Shown: one piece after another, positions 42,544 through 52,644 of the stretch
Layout of the letters: each line of letters starts with the position of its first letter
Position numbering within the stretch: position 1 is the stretch's first letter
The notes under the pieces: model-generated
The model's input: the letters and a program-made list of their open reading frames with translations, nothing else
The model's database searches: none
Told to the model about the DNA's origin: nothing
Made by a program: the position numbers and the translations under genes
Source of the DNA: Flavobacteriaceae bacterium Ga0077528
GTDB lineage: Bacteria > Bacteroidota > Bacteroidia > Flavobacteriales > Flavobacteriaceae
NCBI GenBank assembly: GCA_001464475.1
Contig: LNDX01000001.1
Coordinates: 620,001-684,000, forward strand
DNA length: 64,000 bases
Direction of reading: 5' to 3'

Positions 42544-44994
42544 TTACGAACCACACATTTCACAGTCGTCTGGTCCAGCATTTTTTGCCATTTCAATCAT
42601 AGCTCTGTATTCTTCGGCAGTCATTTCAACTGGTTCGTTAAGAACTGCAATTGGTTGTAATGGTTCTGTGATAGCATTTATTTCTGCTGCAGGTTGCTCT
42701 TGAACTTCAATTGGTTCGGCTTTTTTATCATTATTTAAAGTAAACTTGATGGCATCAACCGCAGCTTTTGTTCTCAAGTAATACATTCCAGTTTTTAAAC
42801 CTGATTTCCATGCGTAGAAATGCATTGAAGTTAGTTTTGCATAATTTGCATCTTGCATAAACAAATTCAACGATTGTGATTGGTCAATAAAGTAACCTCT
42901 TTGACGGCTCATATCGATGATGTCTTTCATAGACATTTCCCAAACGGTTTTGTAAAGTTCTTTCAAATCTTGTGGTACTGATTCTATATTTTGAACCGAA
43001 CCATTGTGACGCATAATTTCTTGCTTCAAAGTTTCGTTCCACAATCCTCTTTCTACTAAATCGTTTAGTAAATGTTTGTTTACCACAATAAATTCTCCAG
43101 AAAGCACTCTTCTTGTATAAATATTAGAAGTATAAGGTTCAAAAGCTTCGTTGTTTCCAAGAATTTGTGATGTTGAAGCCGTTGGCATTGGCGCTACTAA
43201 CAATGAATTTCTAACACCATTTGCTAAAACTTCTTTTCTCAAACCTGCCCAATCCCATCTTCCAGAAAGTTCTTCGTCTTTAATATTCCATAAATTATGT
43301 TGGAATTCACCTTTAGAAATCGGCGAACCTTCATAAGAAGAATATGGTCCTTCTTGTTTAGCCAATTCCATAGAAGCAGTTACTGCTGCAAAGTATAATG
43401 TTTCAAAAATATCTTGATTCAATTGTTTTGCTTCGTCACTTGTAAAAGGCATTCTCAACATGATAAAAGCATCTGCTAAACCTTGAACACCAAGACCAAC
43501 AGGACGATGACGCATGTTAGAATTTTCAGCTTCTATTACTGGATAGTAATTTCTGTCGATTACTTTGTTTAAGTTTCTTGTTACACGTTTAGTTACATTG
43601 AAAAGTAATTCGTGATTGAATTTTCCGTTTTCAACAAACATTGGTAATGAAATAGAAGCCAAGTTACAAACTGCAACTTCATCTGCAGAAGTATATTCCA
43701 TAATTTCAGTACATAAGTTAGACGAACGAATAGTTCCCAAATTCTTTTGGTTCGATTTTCTATTCGCTGCATCTTTGTACAACATGTATGGTGTTCCAGT
43801 TTCAATTTGTGATTCTAGGATTTTTTCCCAAAGTTCACGTGCTTTTACTGTTTTTCTTCCTTTTCCTTGTGCTTCATACGAAGTATATAATGCTTCAAAT
43901 TCGTCGCCATATACATTGTCTAATCCTGGACATTCGTTTGGACACATTAAAGTCCAAGTTGAATCTGCTTCAACACGTTTCATGAATAAATCTGATGTCC
44001 ACATGGCGAAGAATAAATCTCTAGCACGCATTTCTTCTTTACCTGTATTTTTTTTCAAATCCAAGAAATCGAAAATATCGGCATGCCAAGTTTCTAGGTA
44101 AATCGCAAAACTTCCTTTACGTTTTCCTCCACCTTGATCTACATAACGTGCAGTATCATTGAATACTCTCAACATCGGAACAATTCCGTTTGAAGTTCCA
44201 TTTGTACCACGAATATAAGAACCTGTAGCACGAACATTGTGGATTGCTAGTCCAATTCCACCTGCAGATTGTGAAATTTTTGCCGTTTGTTTCAGCGTAT
44301 CGTAAATTCCATCAATGCTATCATCTTTCATAGTTAATAAGAAACATGATGACATTTGAGGTTTAGGAGTTCCTGCATTAAACAATGTAGGCGTTGCGTG
44401 CGTAAAGAATTTTTTCGACATCAAATCGTAAGTTTCAATAACTGATTCAAGGTCGTTTAAGTGAATTCCAACAGAAACACGCATCAACATGTGTTGTGGT
44501 CTTTCAACAATTTTACCATTAATTTTTAACAAATAGGAACGTTCTAAAGTTTTGAAACCAAAATAATCGTAGTTAAAATCACGGTTATATATAATGTGAG
44601 AATTTAAAAATTCTGAATTTTCTTGAATTACATTGTGAACTTCTTCCGAAAGCAATGGCGCTTCTTGATTGGTTCTTGGATTTACATAATGATACATTTC
44701 ATTCATCGTTTCAGAGAATGATTTGTTAGTGTTTTTATGTAAATTTGATATTGCGATTCTTGCTGCTAATTGAGCGTAATCAGGATGCGAAATCGTCATT
44801 GACGCTGCTGTTTCTGCTGCAAGATTATCTAATTCTGACGTAGTTACTCCATCATACAATCCTTCAATTACACGCATGGCTACTTTTACAGCATCTACTC
44901 TGTCATTTAAACCATAGCATAGTTTTTTAATTCTATCGGTGATTTTGTCAAACATTACCGGCTCTTTGTGGCCGTCTCTTTTTACTACGTACAT
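42544..44994 (-). CDS. nrdA: ribonucleoside-diphosphate reductase, alpha (large) subunit
   Basis: 816 residues, class Ia. ATP-cone (1-95, [22 protein letters not shown]) for allosteric control. The catalytic ten-stranded barrel has PQMSSCFLL and [10 protein letters not shown] (Cys residues of the active site), and [29 protein letters not shown]. The C-terminal redox pair is Cys811-x-x-Cys814 in DDCEMCGS. A low-complexity E/P/A stretch (about 755-790) precedes the tail. Encoded after nrdB on the same strand with a repeat-filled 136-base gap. Confidence 0.97.
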   Translation of the reverse strand: MYVVKRDGHKEPVMFDKITDRIKKLCYGLNDRVDAVKVAMRVIEGLYDGVTTSELDNLAAETAASMTISHPDYAQLAARIAISNLHKNTNKSFSETMNEMYHYVNPRTNQEAPLLSEEVHNVIQENSEFLNSHIIYNRDFNYDYFGFKTLERSYLLKINGKIVERPQHMLMRVSVGIHLNDLESVIETYDLMSKKFFTHATPTLFNAGTPKPQMSSCFLLTMKDDSIDGIYDTLKQTAKISQSAGGIGLAIHNVRATGSYIRGTNGTSNGIVPMLRVFNDTARYVDQGGGKRKGSFAIYLETWHADIFDFLDLKKNTGKEEMRARDLFFAMWTSDLFMKRVEADSTWTLMCPNECPGLDNVYGDEFEALYTSYEAQGKGRKTVKARELWEKILESQIETGTPYMLYKDAANRKSNQKNLGTIRSSNLCTEIMEYTSADEVAVCNLASISLPMFVENGKFNHELLFNVTKRVTRNLNKVIDRNYYPVIEAENSNMRHRPVGLGVQGLADAFIMLRMPFTSDEAKQLNQDIFETLYFAAVTASMELAKQEGPYSSYEGSPISKGEFQHNLWNIKDEELSGRWDWAGLRKEVLANGVRNSLLVAPMPTASTSQILGNNEAFEPYTSNIYTRRVLSGEFIVVNKHLLNDLVERGLWNETLKQEIMRHNGSVQNIESVPQDLKELYKTVWEMSMKDIIDMSRQRGYFIDQSQSLNLFMQDANYAKLTSMHFYAWKSGLKTGMYYLRTKAAVDAIKFTLNNDKKAEPIEVQEQPAAEINAITEPLQPIAVLNEPVEMTAEEYRAMIEMAKNAGPDDCEMCGS

Positions 44995-45054
44995 AAGTTT
45001 TAAGTTTTTGTGAAATAGAAAATCCCTTCACTATTTCGGGTTATTTGTAATATG

Positions 45055-45073
45055 TGCTGAACTAGTTTCAGCA
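45055..45073. repeat. CTGAAACAAGTTCAG palindromic repeat (copy 2)
   Basis: TGCTGAACTAGTTTCAGCA between nrdB and nrdA; perfect outer palindrome TGCTGAA/TTCAGCA except for the central base pair shift. Confidence 0.8.
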
Positions 45074-45111
45074 TCTGTTTTTTGGAAAATATTATTCTTA
45101 GATTTTAAAAG

Positions 45112-45132
45112 AATCTGAAACAAGTTCAGATT
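45112..45132. repeat. CTGAAACAAGTTCAG palindromic repeat (copy 3)
   Basis: AATCTGAAACAAGTTCAGATT overlaps the nrdB stop codon (45131-45133), opposite in orientation to copy 2; the two could pair in the nrdBA transcript. Confidence 0.8.
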
Positions 45133-46108
45133 AAAAATCAGCGTCGAAACTAATTTTGCTTGCTTCAGAATCAGAATTCATTACACCTGCTTTTTGGTAT
45201 TCAGCTACACGTTTTTCAAAGAAATTTGTTTTTCCTTGAAGTGATATCATATCCATAAAATCGAATGGATTTGATGAGTTGTAAACTCTATCGCAACCTA
45301 ATTCTACCAATAATCTATCAGTAACAAATTCTAAATATTGTGTCATCAAAGTCGCGTTCATTCCAATCAAACTTACAGGAAGTGACTCGGTGATGAATTT
45401 TCTTTCGATGTTTAAAGCGTCAGTTAAAATTTCTGTGATTCTTGCTTTAGGAACTTTATTTACTAAATGGTGGTTGTGTAAATGCACAGCAAAATCACAG
45501 TGCATTCCTTCATCACGAGAAATTAATTCGTTAGAAAAAGTCAAACCTGGCATTAAACCACGTTTTTTCAACCAGAAAATTGAGCAAAAAGAACCTGAGA
45601 AGAAAATTCCTTCTACGGCTGCAAAAGCAATCAATCTTTCTGCAAATGAATCTGATTCTATCCATTTTAAAGCCCATTCTGCTTTGTCTTTAATGGCAGG
45701 AAAAGTTTCGATTGCGTGAAAAAGTTCGTATTTTTCTGCTTCATCTTTTACATAAGTGTCGATCAATAACGAATAAGTTTCGCTATGAATGTTTTCCATC
45801 ATGATTTGAAATCCGTAGAAAAATTTAGCTTCAGGATATTGTACTTCACTTACAAAGTTTTCTGCAAGGTTTTCGTTTACAATTCCATCAGATGCAGCGA
45901 AGAACGCAAGAATGTGTTTGATGAAGTATTTTTCATCAGCATTCAGCTTATTATTCCAATCGTTCAAATCGGTGTGTAAGTCAATTTCTTCTGCTGTCCA
46001 AATGCAAGCTTCTTGTTTTTTATACCATTCCCAAATATCTTGATGCTTAATTGGGAAAATTACAAAGCGATCTTTATTTTCTTGAAGGATTGGTTCTACG
46101 AAAGACAT
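45131..46108 (-). CDS. nrdB: ribonucleoside-diphosphate reductase, beta (small) subunit
   Basis: 325 residues, class Ia ferritin-like subunit holding the diiron-tyrosyl radical. Metal ligands Asp74 (ASDGIVNEN), Glu105 and His108 with radical Tyr112 in MENIHSETY; the second EH pair is in [15 protein letters not shown]. This is the same E-x2-H-x3-Y spacing as E. coli NrdB. Order nrdB-nrdA (reverse of E. coli). Confidence 0.96.
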   Translation of the reverse strand: MSFVEPILQENKDRFVIFPIKHQDIWEWYKKQEACIWTAEEIDLHTDLNDWNNKLNADEKYFIKHILAFFAASDGIVNENLAENFVSEVQYPEAKFFYGFQIMMENIHSETYSLLIDTYVKDEAEKYELFHAIETFPAIKDKAEWALKWIESDSFAERLIAFAAVEGIFFSGSFCSIFWLKKRGLMPGLTFSNELISRDEGMHCDFAVHLHNHHLVNKVPKARITEILTDALNIERKFITESLPVSLIGMNATLMTQYLEFVTDRLLVELGCDRVYNSSNPFDFMDMISLQGKTNFFEKRVAEYQKAGVMNSDSEASKISFDADF

Positions 46109-46298
46109 AATTATGGTTTTTATTAAGGTTTTTTTAACTTATTTCAACTGTTACAAAGATTGATAATTTTAAACGAAAAAGAAAGTCAAAGTTATTGACA
46201 ATCGGCTTTAGTTTTTAACAATGTGTAGGAATACTACTAATTTTCACTTTTTCATAACTATTTGTTTAACAATAGTTTACAAACGTCAAAAAATGAAA

Positions 46299-46321
46299 AA
46301 ATCCCTAAAAATAAGGGATTT
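46299..46321 (-). terminator. second hairpin downstream of the basic-adaptor gene
   Basis: AAATCCCT/AGGGATTT stem, 7-nt A-rich loop; weaker than the hairpin at 46385. Confidence 0.5.
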
Positions 46322-46384
46322 ATGAATTTTTACGATAAGTTTTCGTAATGTTTTTGAAAGGAAATTTTAAGTAAAAAATTAAAC

Positions 46385-46423
46385 AAAAAATGCAACTTTC
46401 GATAGGTTGAAAGTTGCATTTTT
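46385..46423 (-). terminator. terminator of the basic-adaptor gene
   Basis: AAAAATGCAACTTTC/GAAAGTTGCATTTTT, a 15-bp stem with an 8-nt loop; minus-strand T-run follows. Confidence 0.85.
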
Positions 46424-46446
46424 AAATTTTCTAAGAATAGAAAGAT

Positions 46447-47103
46447 TTACTCTTCTTGCTCAGCATCAATATAGGTTTTGTTACCGTTTTTATTGATGTA
46501 ATATTTTCCACCTCTTGGTCCAGTGAATACTTTTTTACCTTTATATTTTCCAGTTACTTTATCAGCAACTTTTTTCTCTGCAGTTTTAGAAGCTGCAGTT
46601 TCTTTCATGTCTTCTTTTTCTTCAGCTGCCGTTTTTTTAACTTTAGCTGCCGTTTTATTTGCAGTTGCTTTTGCTTTTCCTTCTGCAGCTTTAGCAGTTC
46701 CGGTTGCTGATGCTTTAGTTTCTTTGGCTTTTTTAGTCGCATTTTTGTAACGTTTGTCAACTGTACCGTCTTTTTTCAATTTAGCACCTTTTTCTTCTAC
46801 TTCTTTTTTAGCTTTAGTAGTTTTAGCTTTAGCATCATTTGAAGTTTTAGCTGCTTTTTCTTCTACTTCTTTTTTAGCTTTAGAAGTTTTTGCTTTAGCA
46901 TCTTTTTCTGTTTTTTTAGCTGCCTTCTCAGCCTCTTTCTTAGCTTTAGCTTTCTCTTCTTTTAATTTGTCAGCTTTTTCTTTTTTAGCAGCTACTGCCT
47001 TTTCAGTTTTTGATTTTGCTTTTGATGCTTTTTCTTTTACGTCTTGTGCAAAAGTCATGTTTGAAAATACAAACACTAAGCATAATAAAATTAGTTTTTT
47101 CAT
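46447..47103 (-). CDS. secreted Lys/Ala-rich protein with PBCV-type basic adaptor domain
   Basis: 218 residues. Signal peptide (1-19, ending TFAQ), then about 150 residues of K/A/E-rich sequence resembling histone H1 tails or long charged helices. The small C-terminal domain GKKVFTGPRGGKYYINKNGNKTYI matches the PBCV-specific basic adaptor motif (G-P-R-G-G-K-Y-Y-x-N-x-x-G-N-K-x-Y), first noted in chlorella-virus proteins. The protein should be periplasmic or extracellular. The function is unknown. The repetitive middle may vary in length between strains. Confidence 0.78.
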   Translation of the reverse strand: MKKLILLCLVFVFSNMTFAQDVKEKASKAKSKTEKAVAAKKEKADKLKEEKAKAKKEAEKAAKKTEKDAKAKTSKAKKEVEEKAAKTSNDAKAKTTKAKKEVEEKGAKLKKDGTVDKRYKNATKKAKETKASATGTAKAAEGKAKATANKTAAKVKKTAAEEKEDMKETAASKTAEKKVADKVTGKYKGKKVFTGPRGGKYYINKNGNKTYIDAEQEE

Positions 47104-47203
47104 TGTGAATTCGAAATTAGGTTATTAAAGTTTAAAATTAACGAATTTATTATTAACAACAATTATTCCAATATTATTTTTTTGTTGTAGAACTATGTTT
47201 ACA

Positions 47204-50200
47204 TTAAAAAAATGCACGGAGTTGCACGCTTCCAGTGTGAATAGCATTGCTAGTATCAGATTTTCGTCCTTGATAGTTAATGTTAATGTCTAAATATTGC
47301 GTTAGATTTTTCTGTAAAAGTAAGCGCCAAGTACTGTTTTTTCCGGGTTGTAAGCCTTCAAGCATTTGAAAAGCAACAGGTGAAAGTGCGTTTCCAATGA
47401 ACTCATTGTTATAAAGCGAGAATTCTCCATTGGCTGTGAATTTATTGTCGCTTGAATAATTAAACGAAATTCCGAAGCGTTGTTGTTTTAAAGATTCAAG
47501 TAAGTTTATGATGTTTTCTTTGTTTTTGTATTCATAAAAAAGCGACAAACTTTTATTGTTCGAAAATAAATAGGAGATTTTGGGTGCTACTGCATAAGAA
47601 TTCAATTCAAAGTTTCGTGTGGCATAATTATCTGAAATACTTTCGGAGTTTGAAACAGAAAAATCCAAATTAAATAACCAACTTTTTTTCACCAAATGCG
47701 CGTATTGCAACTGATTAGACTGTGTTGTGTTTTCTTGAGAACCGATAGACAACAACGTTTTTACTCTTCCATTTAAATGAGTGTATGTTAATGAGTGACG
47801 TTGCTTGCCTCGATTGTAAAATAAACTATTTCTAAAATTAGTATTCAGTCCAAGTAAATTATCTTCGCTAGTTGAAAACGGATTTAGATTAAAATTATCA
47901 GTATCGCGTTGAATTTTTCTATCTAATGAAAATGAAGTTTGGTTATAAAAATAGGAGAGTAGTTTTTTGAAACCTTTATTGTTAATCCATTTGGATGGAC
48001 TTAAAGTTACCGATTGTGAAAATTTATTTTGATGTGTTTTTACAAAAATTTGATTGGGAAGAAAAACACGAACATATTTGGCTTGATCAGGAAAAGCAGC
48101 TATTTCAAACTCTTGCAGTTCTTGAATTCCGTTGTTGTTGTAATCATTCCACATGTAAACTCCTTGTCCTGGATTGACTTCTAAATAAGTGAATTCCTGT
48201 TGAGCAATGGTTCCTGAAGCAGTTTCGTAGGCAACAGTGGTTTGGATTAACTGATTGAAAAAATTGTCATTGTAAAGCAATCTAGAATTCAATGACGGTT
48301 CTGTTGGAATCGTTGCATCGGTATATTTTAATTTTCGATAATTTACAAAAAGAGATAAGTTAGTTTTCTTATTTTGAATTAATTTTGATTTCAAATAATA
48401 GGAATCAGAAGTATTTACTCGTTGTAGTATTCCCAATTGCAAACTATCGTTTTTTCTGTTTAAATATCCAATTTCAGTGTAAACTTTTGTACTATCACCA
48501 CGACCAATAAACGCTCCATATTCAGAAAAACGTTGACTTAAAGTGGTGAATTGATTTGTAGCAACCAATTGTTCCTGATTGTCTTCAAGGTTAAAACTTC
48601 CGCCAATCCAGTTCTTTTTAAAATGAAGTTTTGCTCTTGTTTGATTTCGGATAAAGTCAGTATTTGAAATAGTTCCAGTGCTTTTCATGAAACTAGAATT
48701 TTGCTGAACAACTAATTTTTTATGTTTGAAACTTCCTTGAACAATGTGTCGTGTTCCTGAAAAATTATTGGTAAAATCTAGTTTTTCTAGTTGATATTTG
48801 GCAAAACCTTTGGTTTTAAAATCAAAATTTAAACCTGAAACCAACAAATTTTGATTGCCTGAAATGGTTGTTAAATTCCAATCGCGATTGAATTCTATGT
48901 TGAATAATCGTTCGATAGTCTTGAAATTTTGTTGCACTAACTGATAATTAGCAAAAGCATCAAGATTATATTTTCCTGAATAAAGTCTCTGTTTCCCATT
49001 GATTTTTGCTGCAATCCCTCTGTTGTTATTGTCGTCAATGGTTGAATAAAGATTCAAATCGTTGTTGCTAACTCCTAGTTCAAAATCAATTGCAGTTTTT
49101 TCATTTGGATTATAACTTCCTAAAATTGTGGCAATTTGAATTTTTGTTGGAGCAATCAATCGTGTTATCGGTTCATAATTTCCTTGAGGAATTCCAGCAA
49201 TTGGTGCAACATATTCGTAAATTTTTCCAACGGCATTGTTATTTGCTAAAACGTAATTTCCTAAGTTATTTCCAACCAATGAAAATCGTACATTATATAA
49301 GGTATCATTTGCATCATTTGAATATTGAAAAACTTCAACACCACCAATAATGACTTTTTCATACAAAACTTTGTTTTCAGAATAAGAATCTTCGTAAGCT
49401 GATGGAGCAGTCATTAAATTGGAATCATCTCCAGCATTTTTGAGTACTTCAACTTGTTCACCAGATAAATTTTGTTGCAATGGTTGGTTTTTTACATCAT
49501 TTTCAGAATATAAAAATCCACCAATAGACCATTTTTTTGTTTGATGATTCGCACCACCATAGGTTACAAATCGAGTGAAATTTCTATCAGAATATTGGTA
49601 TTCAATAACAATTCTCATTTCGGAAGTTATTGGAAACAGTGAAGTAAAGATGATTTCTCCAGCATTGTAGTCGATTATGTAATCGTTGCTTTCACCTCTT
49701 TTTAATAAAATCCCATTAACAAAAACGCGTTCAGAGCCAGAAATTACAAGTACAAATAATTCTCCATTAGCACCACGTAATTTATATGGACCTTGATTTC
49801 CTTCTTGTCCAGTAAAGTTGCTTTTGGCGTATTGACCACGAACCACGGCACCTGAGGCAAAGACTTCCGTTTTATTTTGAGGTGTTCCAAAAGTGAATTT
49901 TGAAGATAATCCTTGTACTTTTTTGTTAAAATTTAAAAACTTAGATTGTCTATTTTCTAGAAATAAATCTCCAGCGCGAATACTCCATTTGTCTGAAAAC
50001 AATTCGATAAATATTTGATCAAATTCGTCTAAGGTTTGTGAATAGCCGCCAGCTTGCAAAGGAATATTACTATCTTGGATAGAGGCACGAAGTGAAACTT
50101 TATTGGAAATTTTACCTGTAATTTGCAAATCAAGATTGGAGTTTACAGTCGAGTTTTGATTGTTTCCAACGGTAATTCCACGAGTAATACTTCCCGAAGT

Positions 50201-50605
50201 ATTTAATCCGTCGAAAGGTTTGAAGGTTTTTAGATTGTCTCTTTTTACGGTGTATAAATTTCCAGCTTCATTAGAAACCACTCGCTTATCGTCATAAATA
50301 GAATAGGTTTTGGTAAGAAATTCAGGAAACTTTAAATAACGAATGGTCAATGAATCTTGAGAAACGTAATTGTTTTTGAAAATCAATTTTGAGTTTTGAA
50401 AATCTACTTTATAATAGGAAGAGTCGATTTCGATTCCTTGTTTGTTAAGAATTTTAAAGAACGATTTATTGATGCTAACGTTATCAATAGTGATGGTATC
50501 TTTAGAAAAAACTATTTTTTTGTTTTTATATGGCGTTTCTATTTCCTGAGCAAAAATGCCCGAAAAACAGAACAATAACATCCATAAAAAACTATTTTTT
50601 AACAT
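47204..50605 (-). CDS. large outer-membrane beta-barrel protein, uncharacterised
   Basis: 1133 residues. Signal peptide (1-19, ending IFAQ). Residues about 20-130 look like surface Ig-like strands. A repeated pattern of long amphipathic strands with aromatic ends follows to a C-terminal phenylalanine (QLRAFF), the outer-membrane insertion signal. A recognisable block is GSERVFVNGILLKRGESNDYIIDYNAGEIIFT. No plug or TonB box seen. It could be a translocon-like or scaffold barrel. It stands downstream of aspartate kinase with its own promoter; the link to gliding/T9SS is guesswork. Confidence 0.75.
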   Translation of the reverse strand: MLKNSFLWMLLFCFSGIFAQEIETPYKNKKIVFSKDTITIDNVSINKSFFKILNKQGIEIDSSYYKVDFQNSKLIFKNNYVSQDSLTIRYLKFPEFLTKTYSIYDDKRVVSNEAGNLYTVKRDNLKTFKPFDGLNTSGSITRGITVGNNQNSTVNSNLDLQITGKISNKVSLRASIQDSNIPLQAGGYSQTLDEFDQIFIELFSDKWSIRAGDLFLENRQSKFLNFNKKVQGLSSKFTFGTPQNKTEVFASGAVVRGQYAKSNFTGQEGNQGPYKLRGANGELFVLVISGSERVFVNGILLKRGESNDYIIDYNAGEIIFTSLFPITSEMRIVIEYQYSDRNFTRFVTYGGANHQTKKWSIGGFLYSENDVKNQPLQQNLSGEQVEVLKNAGDDSNLMTAPSAYEDSYSENKVLYEKVIIGGVEVFQYSNDANDTLYNVRFSLVGNNLGNYVLANNNAVGKIYEYVAPIAGIPQGNYEPITRLIAPTKIQIATILGSYNPNEKTAIDFELGVSNNDLNLYSTIDDNNNRGIAAKINGKQRLYSGKYNLDAFANYQLVQQNFKTIERLFNIEFNRDWNLTTISGNQNLLVSGLNFDFKTKGFAKYQLEKLDFTNNFSGTRHIVQGSFKHKKLVVQQNSSFMKSTGTISNTDFIRNQTRAKLHFKKNWIGGSFNLEDNQEQLVATNQFTTLSQRFSEYGAFIGRGDSTKVYTEIGYLNRKNDSLQLGILQRVNTSDSYYLKSKLIQNKKTNLSLFVNYRKLKYTDATIPTEPSLNSRLLYNDNFFNQLIQTTVAYETASGTIAQQEFTYLEVNPGQGVYMWNDYNNNGIQELQEFEIAAFPDQAKYVRVFLPNQIFVKTHQNKFSQSVTLSPSKWINNKGFKKLLSYFYNQTSFSLDRKIQRDTDNFNLNPFSTSEDNLLGLNTNFRNSLFYNRGKQRHSLTYTHLNGRVKTLLSIGSQENTTQSNQLQYAHLVKKSWLFNLDFSVSNSESISDNYATRNFELNSYAVAPKISYLFSNNKSLSLFYEYKNKENIINLLESLKQQRFGISFNYSSDNKFTANGEFSLYNNEFIGNALSPVAFQMLEGLQPGKNSTWRLLLQKNLTQYLDININYQGRKSDTSNAIHTGSVQLRAFF

Positions 50606-50627
50606 AAATAAGATAACTCATAAATGT

Positions 50628-50635
50628 CAAAAGTA
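50628..50635 (-). promoter_or_regulatory. -7 box of the large barrel gene
   Basis: TACTTTTG on the minus strand, 22 bases before the ATG. Confidence 0.5.
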
Positions 50636-50671
50636 GTATTTATTATTGGAAAAAGTTGATGGAATTGTAAC

Positions 50672-50729
50672 GCAATTTTGCCAAACTATAGTTAATTCTA
50701 ATGTGATTCCTACGGAATGACAAAATTGC
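50672..50729. repeat. hairpin containing the ATTCCTACGGAAT dispersed word
   Basis: GCAATTTTG (50672-50680) pairs with CAAAATTGC (50721-50729), enclosing the small palindrome ATTCC-TAC-GGAAT (50706-50718). It lies between aspartate kinase and the barrel gene and may be a terminator for the former. Confidence 0.6.
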
Positions 50730-50754
50730 GATAGGTTTTTGGATTGTAATAAAT

Positions 50755-52008
50755 TTACTCTTTAGTTACAATCTGCATTGTTTCTCTGGAAATTTGTTTT
50801 ACTAAAACAGTTTTGTCTTTTTCTACCATTTCTGCTGCTTCTTTAGAGAAGTGACGAATGGTGTAAAGAGAAACATTTTCGTTGTAAGAAACTTTAAATT
50901 TCTTTGATAAAATAGTTTTCAATTCATTGAAATTCCCAAATTTATCTTCAATACAAATAGAAAAACTGATTGCTGTGTTTTGAATCAAACTTACTTTGAT
51001 TTTATACTTATGTAAAAGTGCAAAAATTTCACTGATATTTTCTTCCATAATAAAAGAGAAATCTATGGAGGAAAGTGAAATTAATAATTGGTTTTTCTTT
51101 ACAATAAAACAAGAAGCTTTTGGTTCTAAATCAGCACCTTTAGAAACAGAAGTTCCAGGTAACATTGGATTTATAAAGGATTTTACAAAAAGCGGAATTT
51201 CTTTTTTCTGTAAAGGTTGCAACGTTTTTGGATGAATTACTGAAGCTCCATAAAATGCTAATTCTATTGCTTCACGATACGAAATTTGATTTAACAAAAT
51301 CGCATTTTCAAAATATCTTGGGTCGGCATTCATCACTCCAGGAACGTCTTTCCAAATCGTCACACTTTCTGCACTCAAACAATAAGCAAAAATTGCAGCT
51401 GTATAATCAGAACCTTCACGACCAAGAGTTGTAGTAAAGTTATTTTCGTCTGAACCTAAAAATCCTTGTGTAATGTTTAATGCTTTTTTCTTAACTCCTT
51501 TAGAAATCAATTTTTGAGTTTGTTCCCAATCAACATTGGCATCACGGTAAGTTGCGTCTGTTTTGATAAAATTCCTAACATCAATCCAATTGTTTTTTAA
51601 ACCTTGGTGATTGAAATAATAGCTTACAATTGTTGTAGAAACAATTTCCCCATAACTAATTACTTGGTCGTAAACGAAGTTGTAATTTGGTGATTTATTG
51701 CTTCTCAAGAAATATTCTAAATCGGCAAAATGACTATTTACAGCAAAGAAAACATCATGTTCTTCATCATCGAATAAGTCTAACAAAATTTGGTTATGGT
51801 ATTTTCTAACTTCTTGTAAGGATGCATGAAATTCGTTAGATTTTTCAAAATAGTTTTTTATTACAGTTTCCAAAGCATTGGTTGTTTTTCCCATTGCGGA
51901 AATTACGATTAAGACATCTTCATGACCTACTTTTTGTAAAACATCAAAAACATTTTTTACACCATCAGCATCTTTAACTGATGCGCCACCAAATTTAAAT
52001 ATTCTCAT
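50755..52008 (-). CDS. aspartate kinase (monofunctional)
   Basis: 417 residues. Amino-acid kinase domain (1-about 275): MRIFKFGGASVKDADGVKNV, NITQGFLGSD, TTLGREGSDYTAAIFAYCL, WKDVPGVMNADPRYF. Two ACT domains follow (about 290-410), which normally give lysine or threonine feedback. Phosphorylates aspartate for Lys/Thr/Met synthesis. No homoserine dehydrogenase fusion. TTAGTATTAAG words (52010-52045) crowd its upstream region. Confidence 0.92.
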   Translation of the reverse strand: MRIFKFGGASVKDADGVKNVFDVLQKVGHEDVLIVISAMGKTTNALETVIKNYFEKSNEFHASLQEVRKYHNQILLDLFDDEEHDVFFAVNSHFADLEYFLRSNKSPNYNFVYDQVISYGEIVSTTIVSYYFNHQGLKNNWIDVRNFIKTDATYRDANVDWEQTQKLISKGVKKKALNITQGFLGSDENNFTTTLGREGSDYTAAIFAYCLSAESVTIWKDVPGVMNADPRYFENAILLNQISYREAIELAFYGASVIHPKTLQPLQKKEIPLFVKSFINPMLPGTSVSKGADLEPKASCFIVKKNQLLISLSSIDFSFIMEENISEIFALLHKYKIKVSLIQNTAISFSICIEDKFGNFNELKTILSKKFKVSYNENVSLYTIRHFSKEAAEMVEKDKTVLVKQISRETMQIVTKE

Positions 52009-52052
52009 ATTAGTATTAAGACTTTAGTATTAAGTATTAAGATTTTATTCTT

Positions 52053-52526
52053 TTAGATTTTATTTAAAAAATTATCGATTCCGTTTTCATCCATTTGAAC
52101 AACATCCCAATCAGCTAGAATTTTTGCGCCACTTTTTTTGTAAAATTCAATTGCAGGCGTATTCCAATCAAGAACATTCCATTCAATTCTTCTCACATTA
52201 TCGCGTTTTCCTTGGACTATGATTTCGCTGTAAAGTGCAAAACCTGCTCCGGTTCCGCGTTTGTCTTCTTTTACAATTAAATCTTCAAGGTGAATAGTTT
52301 TCCCTTTCCAAGTAGAATATCTGTAATAATAAAGTGCAATTCCGATGATTTGGTCATCGACTTCAGCTACAAAAGTATGAAACAAAGGGTTTTCTGCAAA
52401 ACCATCACGAATTAAATCGTCGACAGTTATAACAACGGCATCTGGTTCTTTTTCGAAAATTGCTAATTCTTTTATCAACTCTAAAACAGATGGCATGTCG
52501 TTTGGAGTTCCTTTTCTTATAATCAT
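52053..52526 (-). CDS. GNAT family N-acetyltransferase (diamine acetyltransferase-like)
   Basis: 157 residues. HLEDLIVKEDKRGTGAGFALYSEI holds the acetyl-CoA loop; WNVLDWNTPAIEFYKKSGA is motif B. The layout (FEKEPDAV, YYYRYSTWKGKTIHLEDL) is like spermidine/diamine acetyltransferases of the SAT1 group. The substrate is not proven. Own promoter box upstream. Confidence 0.88.
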   Translation of the reverse strand: MIIRKGTPNDMPSVLELIKELAIFEKEPDAVVITVDDLIRDGFAENPLFHTFVAEVDDQIIGIALYYYRYSTWKGKTIHLEDLIVKEDKRGTGAGFALYSEIIVQGKRDNVRRIEWNVLDWNTPAIEFYKKSGAKILADWDVVQMDENGIDNFLNKI

Positions 52527-52544
52527 TTAAAAAAAATTAATTTC

Positions 52545-52552
52545 CAAAATTA
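52545..52552 (-). promoter_or_regulatory. -7 box of the GNAT gene
   Basis: TAATTTTG on the minus strand, 18 bases before the ATG at 52526. Confidence 0.5.
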
Positions 52553-52582
52553 CAAATTGCTTTGTCAATAAACAAAAAAACA

Positions 52583-52620
52583 AATTCCAAATCCCAATGG
52601 AAATTGAGGGATTTGGAATT
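52583..52620. repeat. AATTCCAAATCCC perfect hairpin repeat (copy 3), acting as a terminator
   Basis: AATTCCAAATCCC (52583-52595) pairs over 13 bases with GGGATTTGGAATT (52608-52620), 12-nt loop, with A-runs on both sides. It would terminate the minus-strand M48 peptidase transcript. Confidence 0.8.
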
Positions 52621-52644
52621 AAAAAAAATTGGGGTCTAAAAAAT

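Larger units (their letters stand above)
46109..46446. other. 338-base intergenic region upstream of nrdB
   Basis: No gene seen. It holds the nrdB upstream region, including a 7-bp inverted repeat AACTATT/AATAGTT (about 46257-46277) and TTGACA at 46194-46199, with no clear TAnnTTTG or NrdR box. Two hairpins at its right side probably end the adjacent minus-strand gene. Confidence 0.5.

Noticed and set aside
43616-44101. A 161-codon plus-strand frame inside nrdA
   Set aside because: Antisense shadow of the ribonucleotide reductase gene; residues follow the reverse complement of conserved nrdA motifs.
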